Source: OFTM291 sp041741375
GTDB lineage: Bacteria; Gemmatimonadota; Gemmatimonadetes; Gemmatimonadales; GWC2-71-9
Reading direction: 5' to 3'
Length of the DNA stretch: 23,314 bases
NCBI GenBank assembly: GCA_041741375.1
Contig: JBGSKF010000170.1
Span: 1-23,314, forward strand
The translations under genes were made by a program, and so were the position numbers. Below, piece after piece: positions 16,294-21,783 of this stretch (position 1 is the stretch's first letter; every line of letters begins with the position of its first letter). A model generated the notes under the pieces. The model saw only the letters and a program-made list of their open reading frames with translations. It made no database searches and was not told the DNA's origin.

Positions 16294-17210
16294 TGGCGGA
16301 TCGTGTGGGAGGACGGCGCCCCGGGCTCTGGGCCCGGATCAAGCGGCTCGCGCTCACCGATGTCGGGGCACTGGTTCGGGGTCTCAAGGCGGAGGACATC
16401 GAAGCGGCGGAACGGGTGATGCTCGAGGCGGATTTCGGGGTCCCCGCCACTCTGGCCCTCACGTCGTGGCTGGAATCCCAGGTTCGCGCGGGAGCGCTGA
16501 AAACGGAGACGGATCTCCACACCGCGCTGCGAGACCGGATCGCCGCGATGCTGGACGGCGCCCCGCGGCCCGGTGAGATCGCCGTGGCCACGTCCGGCCC
16601 CACGGTGGTTCTCTTCGTGGGCGTGAACGGGGTGGGCAAGACAACGACCGTCGCCAAGCTCGCGAGGCGCCTGCAGCGGGAGGGCCGGAGCGTGCTGCTG
16701 GCCGCCGCGGACACCTGGCGGGCCGGGGCGATCGATCAGCTCCAGGTCTGGAGTGAACGACTCGGCGTGCCCTGCGTGGCCGGGACACCGGGGGGTGATC
16801 CGGCGGCAGTGGCCTTCGACGCCGCCACCGCAGCGGTGTCCCGCGGGATCGATGTGGTGCTGGTGGACACGGCCGGTCGGCTCCACACGCAGGACGACCT
16901 GATGGAGGAATTGCACAAGGTGACCCGCGTGCTGGCCCGGAAGATCCCCGGCGCTCCGCATGAGGTCCTCCTGGTTCTCGATGGCAGCGTGGGCCAGAAC
17001 GCCGTGCAGCAGGGCAAGATCTTCCATCGGGTGGTGACGCCCACCGGGCTGGTGATCACCAAGCTCGATGGCACCGCGCGTGGAGGGGCGGTGATCGCGC
17101 TGCGGCAGGAACTCCAGGTGCCGATACGATTCCTGGGAACCGGAGAACAGGAGGCTGACCTCGAGGCCTTCGATCCGGTCACCTTTGCCACCCGACTCCT
17201 GAGGGACTGA
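16293..17210 (+). CDS. ftsY: FtsY, SRP receptor GTPase
   Basis: Membrane-associated receptor for the Ffh-4.5S RNA signal recognition particle; the two GTPases dock and hand ribosome-nascent-chain complexes to the translocon. The ATG at 16293 shares a base with the preceding TGA and gives 305 aa, essentially the NG domain with only a short basic N-terminus. The long acidic A domain of E. coli FtsY is absent, as in many bacteria. Motifs: P-loop GVNGVGKTTT at 110-119, AADTWRAGAIDQL, DTAGRLHT starting at Asp192, TKLDGTARGG starting at 256, and a C-terminal GTGEQEADLEAF, which is the FtsY-type rather than Ffh-type ending. No M domain follows, excluding Ffh. Confidence 0.95.
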   Translation: MADRVGGRRPGLWARIKRLALTDVGALVRGLKAEDIEAAERVMLEADFGVPATLALTSWLESQVRAGALKTETDLHTALRDRIAAMLDGAPRPGEIAVATSGPTVVLFVGVNGVGKTTTVAKLARRLQREGRSVLLAAADTWRAGAIDQLQVWSERLGVPCVAGTPGGDPAAVAFDAATAAVSRGIDVVLVDTAGRLHTQDDLMEELHKVTRVLARKIPGAPHEVLLVLDGSVGQNAVQQGKIFHRVVTPTGLVITKLDGTARGGAVIALRQELQVPIRFLGTGEQEADLEAFDPVTFATRLLRD

Positions 17211-17221
17211 GGTCGCGCCCG

Positions 17222-19294
17222 ATGGCCCCGATCCGGCTCGACACCCCGATCCAGTTTCTCAAGGGCGTGGGGGAGCGCCGGGCGGATAGCTTTGCCCGAC
17301 TCGGCATCACGACCGCGGGTGCCTTGCGCTGGCACCTGCCCCACCGGTATCTCGACGCCTCCACGGTGACACCGCTGGCCCGGGCCCAGGTCGGCGACGA
17401 GGTGGCCTGTGTGGGACGGGTCATCACGAAGGGCGTTCTCCCCACCCGCAAGGGTCTTCGGATCTTCAGTGCCGTGCTCCGAGACGAGAGCGGGGTTCTG
17501 GAGTGTTCCTGGCCTGGCCAGGCCTTTCTCGATCGTTCCATCGAGGTGGGCCAGGTTCTGCTGGTGACGGGTCCCGTGCGGTTCTACCATGGCCGCCAGC
17601 TCGCGCCCCGGGAGTTCCTGGTCCTGGGGGATGCCGACACGGCGGTCTCCCTGGGCGCGGGCGTGGTTCTCCCGGTCTATCCCGCCACCGCGGGCCTGAG
17701 CCACAAGCTGATCCGCTCCCTCATCGACCGGAATCTCGACGCCCTGATCGCCGCGAGTCCTGACGTGCTCCCCCCGATGCGACGGGATGGGATCTCGCTG
17801 CCGTCTCTCGGAGACGCCCTCCGCGCGGTGCATCGCCCCGTGTCGGTGGCCGCCGCCGAGGAGGGTCGCCACCGCCTGGCCTTCGACGAGCTGCTCGATC
17901 TCCAGCTGATGCTGGCACGCGCCGGGCATCTGGCCAGGCACCAGCGGGCGGGCCAGGCCTTCGTGGCGCACCGGACCCTCACGAGCCAGCTGAAACAGTC
18001 GCTGCCCTGGGACCTGACCGGGGATCAACGCCGGGCCCTCAAGGAAATCACGGCCGACCTGACCGCCCCTCGGCGCATGCACCGGTTGCTCATGGGAGAC
18101 GTGGGAACCGGCAAGACGATCGTAGCGCTCTTTGCCATGCTGCTGGCGCTGGAAAACGACTGCCAGGCCGTCCTCATGGCCCCCACCGAACTCCTCGCCG
18201 AGCAGCATGCCGCGACTCTGGCCTCGCTCCTCGCCCCGCTGGAGGTGGCACCGGTACTCCTGGTCGGACGGATGCGCGATCGCGAGAAGGAGGACACCCT
18301 CACCCGGATCGCGTCGGGGGCCGCCCGGATCATCGTCGGTACCCATGCCGTGATGCAGGAGAGGGTCAAGTTCCACCGCCTCGGCCTCGTCATCATCGAT
18401 GAACAGCATCGCTTCGGGGTGGAGCAGCGCGCCGCCCTCATCGGCAAGGGACATGCTCCCGATGTGCTGATGCTCACCGCCACGCCGATCCCCCGCTCGC
18501 TCGCGCTCACCCGCTACGGCGATCTGGATGTCTCCACTCTGCGCGAGCGGCCCCCGGGACGGGGCCGGATCCGGACCGCCGTGCGGGGACAGCGCCAACG
18601 GGATCAGATCCTCGACTTTGTGGCCAGCGAGGCCCGGGCCGGCCGCCAAGCCTACATCGTCCTCCCGGTGATCGAGGAATCGGAACGGTCGGACCTGCGT
18701 GCCGCTTCCACCATGGCCGAGACCCTCCGGGAGCGGTGGCCCGATCTCCAGGTGGGTCTGGTCCATGGCAAGCTCAAGGCGGAGGAACGTGACCAGGTGA
18801 TGGAGGCCTTCCGGGACGGGACGGTGCACGTGCTGGTGGCCACCACCGTGGTGGAGGTCGGAGTCGATGTGCCCAACGCGACCACCATGGTCATCGAGCA
18901 TCCCGACCGGTTCGGGCTGGCTCAGCTCCACCAGCTCCGGGGCCGGATCGGCCGCGGCGCCGACACCGGCGACAGCCATTGCATCCTCCTCACCGATGGA
19001 GCGGTGCCCGATCGGCTGCGGGCCTTCGCCGCCACGACCGACGGCTTCAAGATCGCGGAGCTCGACCTGGCGGAGCGACGCTTCGGAGACCTGCTCGGCC
19101 CCCGCCAATCGGGAGGCATGGAGGTGCGGATCGCCCGGTTCCCGGACGACACCGACCTTCTCCTCGAGGCCCGGCGCGTGGCCGAGGCGATCCTCGGTGA
19201 CGACCCTCAGTTGAAGTTCCCCGCTCATCGCCCCCTCCGGGACCGCGCAGTGGCCAGGTATCCCCGCGGAGAGCTGCTGTTCCGGTTGGGATGA
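17222..19294 (+). CDS. recG: RecG, ATP-dependent branch-migration helicase
   Basis: Superfamily 2 DNA translocase that remodels stalled forks, R-loops and Holliday junctions. The 690-aa length is typical. The N-terminal wedge/OB region (about 1-170) starts IQFLKGVGERRADSFARLGI. The helicase core has motif I GDVGTGKT at 292-299, APTELLAEQH, motif II DEQH at 393-396, TATPIPRSLAL, and a second RecA-like domain with VVEVGVDVPNATTMVIEHP and QLRGRIGRG. The C-terminal TRG region precedes the end at LFRLG. The ATG lies 11 bp after the ftsY stop, with TGAGG upstream. It is the last gene of the uninterrupted + strand train; no clear intrinsic terminator follows. Confidence 0.97.
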   Translation: MAPIRLDTPIQFLKGVGERRADSFARLGITTAGALRWHLPHRYLDASTVTPLARAQVGDEVACVGRVITKGVLPTRKGLRIFSAVLRDESGVLECSWPGQAFLDRSIEVGQVLLVTGPVRFYHGRQLAPREFLVLGDADTAVSLGAGVVLPVYPATAGLSHKLIRSLIDRNLDALIAASPDVLPPMRRDGISLPSLGDALRAVHRPVSVAAAEEGRHRLAFDELLDLQLMLARAGHLARHQRAGQAFVAHRTLTSQLKQSLPWDLTGDQRRALKEITADLTAPRRMHRLLMGDVGTGKTIVALFAMLLALENDCQAVLMAPTELLAEQHAATLASLLAPLEVAPVLLVGRMRDREKEDTLTRIASGAARIIVGTHAVMQERVKFHRLGLVIIDEQHRFGVEQRAALIGKGHAPDVLMLTATPIPRSLALTRYGDLDVSTLRERPPGRGRIRTAVRGQRQRDQILDFVASEARAGRQAYIVLPVIEESERSDLRAASTMAETLRERWPDLQVGLVHGKLKAEERDQVMEAFRDGTVHVLVATTVVEVGVDVPNATTMVIEHPDRFGLAQLHQLRGRIGRGADTGDSHCILLTDGAVPDRLRAFAATTDGFKIAELDLAERRFGDLLGPRQSGGMEVRIARFPDDTDLLLEARRVAEAILGDDPQLKFPAHRPLRDRAVARYPRGELLFRLG

Positions 19295-19297
19295 CCG

Positions 19298-19329
19298 GAA
19301 GTTTGAAGTGTGAAGTTCGAAGTGTGAAG
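19298..19329. repeat. 14-bp tandem direct repeat just after recG
   Basis: Two copies of GAAGTTYGAAGTGT (19298-19311 with T, 19312-19325 with C at the variable base) are followed by a partial GAAG. The repeat starts 3 bp after the recG stop. The sequence is low in GC compared with the surroundings and does not form a stable hairpin. The rest of 19330-19445 shows no gene; it contains an 8-G run at 19391-19398 and a weak possible stem with the C-run at 19421-19425. Confidence 0.7.
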
Positions 19330-19445
19330 GAGGAAGGGGGAGGCCATCATCGCGAGGTGCCGCACGCTGCCGTGGCGATCTCGTGAGCGAGGGGGGGGCC
19401 GCGCGAGGATGGCAGGCCTTCCCCCGGTTGCTTTCTCACGCCCAG

Positions 19446-19529
19446 TCCCCATCACCCATCACCCAACACCCATCACCCAACACCCATCACCCGACACCCA
19501 ACACCCAACACCCAACACCCATCACCCAC
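19446..19529. repeat. Heptamer tandem array CACCCAW, G-quadruplex-prone on the minus strand
   Basis: Eleven consecutive 7-bp units fill 19453-19529. They are CACCCAT or CACCCAA, with one CACCCGA (19488-19494) and a terminal CACCCAC, and a degenerate twelfth unit (TCCCCAT) precedes them. On the minus strand this reads as GGG runs every seven bases with four-base loops, a classic G-quadruplex pattern. The array lies between the convergent ends of recG and the minus-strand small gene, and it provides that gene's stop codon. Confidence 0.9.
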
Positions 19530-19782
19530 CCGCCACCGCCACTCCTTCTCCCACCCGTTCCGGCCGTTCCTCGCCCGACTTTTCCCGGAAGATGAAGTGC
19601 TCGGCCAGCAGGGTCTCGTAGCCGCGATGGGTCTGGATCCGGGTCAAGCGGTGCCCGAAGAGGTCGGTTCGGCGGGTCGTCACGCCGGGAAAGATGGGGA
19701 CGACTTCGTACCAGTGTTTGGGCTTGAGATGGGGGTAGCGGAGGCGGTGTTCTTCACGGAGACAAGCTTGCTTGCTGGCCAT
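19522..19782 (-). CDS. Small protein of 86 aa, unrecognised
   Basis: No family is recognised. The start is the ATG at 19782, preceded on the minus strand by AGGA with eight bases of spacing. An in-frame ATG at 19836 would add 18 residues but has no obvious ribosome site. Codon third positions are overwhelmingly G or C like neighbouring real genes, which supports coding. The protein is basic and aromatic-rich in its first two thirds (PKHWYEVVPIFPG, RRTDLFGHRLTRIQTHRG, AEHFIFRE). It lacks a signal or membrane segment and ends in a low-complexity GEGVAVAGG tail that runs into the heptamer array. The TGA stop spans two repeat units. It lies 126 bp downstream of the DUF433-like gene on the same strand. 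A role in nucleic-acid binding is possible from the charge only. Confidence 0.6.
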   Translation of the reverse strand: MASKQACLREEHRLRYPHLKPKHWYEVVPIFPGVTTRRTDLFGHRLTRIQTHRGYETLLAEHFIFREKSGEERPERVGEGVAVAGG

Positions 19783-19792
19783 TGGGACATTT

Positions 19793-19819
19793 CCTGTCAA
19801 AAAGTGATCAGGGGACAGG
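19793..19819 (-). promoter_or_regulatory. Inverted repeat that could hide the Shine-Dalgarno of the 86-aa gene
   Basis: CCTGTC at 19793-19798 and GACAGG at 19814-19819 are perfect 6-bp complements around 15 bases that include the palindrome TGATCA. In the minus-strand transcript the second arm is GACAGG, whose AGG is part of the AGGA ribosome site of the 86-aa gene, so pairing would occlude it. The surrounding 19783-19908 is AT-richer than its flanks and has no gene. Confidence 0.4.
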
Positions 19820-19908
19820 TATGCAGTGGAGTCCATACAATGGTGTAAAGGAAGGTTTTGCGCAAGGCTGAATATTTGGTCAGTGTCGTGATTGTTGACA
19901 GTTGAATG

Positions 19909-20376
19909 CTACCGGCGGAACAGGTGGGAAAAACGCCATTTGAAGTGTTGCTTCCGCCGAGCCTGGCTGCCGGGGGGCACCCCGGCACACCGGTGCGCCG
20001 CGTGACTGTCCCATCCCTCAGGCCACCTTTGGAATACCATCTCGTGACAAGCCGGACACCGCACCCGGTGGCCGATGACCTGTCCGGCTGTCAGCTCCTC
20101 CGCGTTGGTGATGGTGCCCGTCGCATCGGTTTGGGGGAGGAAGGAACCCTGTCGCAGAAGGTGGGCCGGGGCGAGGAGACCCAGGACTCCCTCATGAAGG
20201 ACGGCGAGCAGGGTCGCGAGGGAGATGTCGGGGTGGGCCTCCCGGAACTGCTCGGGGCTCTCTCCGCGAGCCAAGGCATCGGCCAACGCCCGGACCGGGA
20301 TGTCGGTGCCGGCCAGGACGGGGGTCCCGTCATCGAGTGTCCCGATTGCGCCCTGCGGGGTTGGCGTCCTCGGCAC
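19909..20376 (-). CDS. DUF433-like domain protein with C-terminal zinc-binding-like motif
   Basis: The GTG at 20376 has GGAG seven bases upstream and gives 155 aa; a longer GTG start at 20463 would run through the divergent promoter region. Residues about 12-62 (DGTPVLAGTDIPVRAL through ESPEQFREAHPDISLATLL) match the DUF433 pattern of a 'P-hydrophobic-AG-T-IPV' strand followed by a helical 'E-hydrophobic...P-x-hydrophobic' part. DUF433 is a small winged-helix-like domain often found in antitoxin-like proteins. The C-terminal part carries Cys107-x2-Cys110 and His125-x2-His128-x-Cys130 within RCPACHEMVFQRWPEG and HAAHRC, a likely zinc site, then a basic tail. No PIN-type toxin is next to it. 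Third-position GC supports coding. Function unknown; DNA binding is an inference. Confidence 0.7.
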   Translation of the reverse strand: MPRTPTPQGAIGTLDDGTPVLAGTDIPVRALADALARGESPEQFREAHPDISLATLLAVLHEGVLGLLAPAHLLRQGSFLPQTDATGTITNAEELTAGQVIGHRVRCPACHEMVFQRWPEGWDSHAAHRCAGVPPGSQARRKQHFKWRFSHLFRR

Positions 20377-20383
20377 GGTGGGG

Positions 20384-20387
20384 CTCC
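20384..20387 (-). promoter_or_regulatory. Shine-Dalgarno selecting the GTG start of the DUF433-like gene
   Basis: On the minus strand GGAG lies seven bases before the GTG at 20376. The upstream in-frame GTG at 20463 has no such site, and its extra 29 residues are Arg/Pro-rich without similarity to the domain. Confidence 0.55.
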
Positions 20388-20403
20388 ATCTGTCGCGGGT
20401 GCG

Positions 20404-20433
20404 TTGACCCGGCCGGGGGTCGCGCGGTAGACT
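20404..20433 (+). promoter_or_regulatory. asnS: Probable sigma70-type promoter of asnS
   Basis: TTGACC at 20404-20409 and TAGACT at 20428-20433 are separated by 18 bp, 5/6 and 4/6 matches to consensus in a GC-rich setting. Transcription would begin near 20440, giving a leader of roughly 38 bases to the ATG at 20478. The intergenic region to the divergent DUF433-like gene is only 101 bp. No matching promoter for the minus strand was clear. Confidence 0.55.
20406..20421. promoter_or_regulatory. Operator-like dyad overlapping the asnS -35 and spacer
   Basis: GACCC (20406-20410) and GGGTC (20417-20421) are perfect inverted repeats around GGCCGG. The dyad shares four bases with the -35 hexamer and covers the first part of the spacer, a usual place for a repressor or MerR-type activator site. 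It could be a chance palindrome in GC-rich sequence. Confidence 0.35.
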
Positions 20434-20477
20434 CCTCCCCCGAGAACCCCTGCCGACCGTCACGATGGAACCTAGCG

Positions 20478-21773
20478 ATGCCGAACGTACATGTCAGTAG
20501 TCTGGGCCAATGGACCGACCAGGTGGTCACGGTACCCGGGTGGGTGATGACCACCCGGTCGAGCGGGAAGATCGCCTTTCTCGTCCTCCGCGACGGAACC
20601 GGCTACCTCCAGGCGGTGATTCCGAAACGGGAGGTGACCGAGGAGGTCTGGGCCCGGTTCGGCACCCTCACCCAGGAATCGTCCGTGGCGGTGACGGGGA
20701 CGGTGCGCGCCGACGACCGCGCCCCCGGGGGGTACGAGCTGCTGGTGAGCGGCCTGGAAGTCCTCGGGGCCTCGGTGGACTATCCGATCACCCCCAAGGA
20801 GCATGGGTCGACGTTTCTGTTCGAACACCGACACCTCTGGCTCCGCAGCCGCCGACAGGTGGCCATCGCCCGGGTGCGACATGAGGTGGTCCAGGCGATT
20901 CGCGATTTCTTCTACCAGCGCGGGTTCACGCTGGTCGATACTCCCATCCTGACCGGGTCCATCGGGGAGGAGGCGGGGAATCTCTTCGCCACTCCGTATT
21001 TCGACCTGGGCACGGCATACCTGGCCCAGACCGGACAGCTTTACCTTGAGGCCGCGGCCGCGGCCCTCGGCAAGGTCTACTGTTTCGGTCCCACCTTTCG
21101 GGCCGAAAAGTCGAAGACCCGTCGCCATCTCACGGAGTTCTGGATGGTGGAGCCGGAGGTGGCCTTCGCCGACTCCAACGACAACATGCAGCTGCAGGAA
21201 GATTTCCTCTGTCACATCGTGGGGCGGGTGCTGGACCGGTGCCGTCCCTCGCTCGCCGAACTGGACCGCGACCCGGCTCCCCTGGAACGGATCGTTCCCC
21301 CCTTTCCGCGCGTCAGCTACACCGAGGCGATCGAGCGCCTGCGATCCGATGGGTCCGACATCGTGTGGGGGCGGGATCTCGGCGCCGATGATGAGACCCG
21401 GCTGGCCAGCGCCTTCGATCGCCCGGTCATGGTGTACAATTACCCTCGCGAGGTGAAGGCCTTCTACATGAAGGAGAATCCCGACGACCCCCGGACCGTG
21501 CTGAACAACGATTGCCTGGCCCCCGAAGGGTACGGGGAGGTCATTGGAGGGTCACAGCGAGAGGACGACCCGGACCGCCTTCTGCAGCGCATTCTCGACC
21601 AGAAACTCGATCCCGAGGCGTATCGCTGGTACCTCGACCTGCGGCGTTACGGCACCTTCGTGCACTCGGGGTTCGGCCTTGGGGTGGAACGTACCGTGGC
21701 GTGGATGTGCGGCATTCCCCACATCCGGGAGGCCATCGCCTTCCCGCGCCAGCTTCACCGTCTCTACCCCTGA
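20478..21773 (+). CDS. asnS: AsnS, asparaginyl-tRNA synthetase
   Basis: Class IIb synthetase that charges tRNA-Asn with asparagine in the cytoplasm. The ATG at 20478 has GGAA seven bases upstream and gives 431 aa, normal for the family; the frame extends upstream only through the promoter. An N-terminal OB-fold anticodon-binding domain (about 15-105, GWVMTTRSSGKIAFLVLRDG) is followed by the class II core. Motif 2 is FRAEKSKTRRHLTEFWM starting at 207, and motif 3 is GFGLGVERTVAW starting at 398, then IPHIREAIAFPR. FWMVEPE and the IPHIREAI ending fit AsnRS rather than AspRS or LysRS. It probably has its own promoter; the kinase gene follows after 10 bp, so they may be co-transcribed. Confidence 0.95.
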   Translation: MPNVHVSSLGQWTDQVVTVPGWVMTTRSSGKIAFLVLRDGTGYLQAVIPKREVTEEVWARFGTLTQESSVAVTGTVRADDRAPGGYELLVSGLEVLGASVDYPITPKEHGSTFLFEHRHLWLRSRRQVAIARVRHEVVQAIRDFFYQRGFTLVDTPILTGSIGEEAGNLFATPYFDLGTAYLAQTGQLYLEAAAAALGKVYCFGPTFRAEKSKTRRHLTEFWMVEPEVAFADSNDNMQLQEDFLCHIVGRVLDRCRPSLAELDRDPAPLERIVPPFPRVSYTEAIERLRSDGSDIVWGRDLGADDETRLASAFDRPVMVYNYPREVKAFYMKENPDDPRTVLNNDCLAPEGYGEVIGGSQREDDPDRLLQRILDQKLDPEAYRWYLDLRRYGTFVHSGFGLGVERTVAWMCGIPHIREAIAFPRQLHRLYP

Positions 21774-21783
21774 ACGAAGGGTG

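Noticed and set aside
16736..19228. Minus-strand open frame of 830 codons opposite ftsY and recG
   Set aside because: Antisense shadow of two certain genes with no recognisable motif; composition is typical of reverse-complement high-GC coding.
19391..19436. Possible intrinsic terminator after recG (G-run 19391-19398 pairing with C-run 19421-19425)
   Set aside because: The stem needs two G-T wobbles and is followed by GGTTGCTTTCT rather than a proper T-run, so it is too weak to annotate.
19225..19455. Minus-strand 76-codon frame containing HTSNFTLQTS
   Set aside because: It merely translates the 14-bp repeat plus the end of recG; no coding signal.
19383..19621. Plus-strand frames rich in His/Pro/Thr (HHPTPNTQHP-like) across the repeat array
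   Set aside because: They are translations of the heptamer repeat, without ribosome sites or non-repetitive sequence.
20376..20463. Longer GTG start at 20463 for the DUF433-like protein
   Set aside because: It would place the start across the divergent asnS promoter, adds an Arg/Pro-rich unconserved-looking stretch, and lacks a Shine-Dalgarno, whereas 20376 has one.
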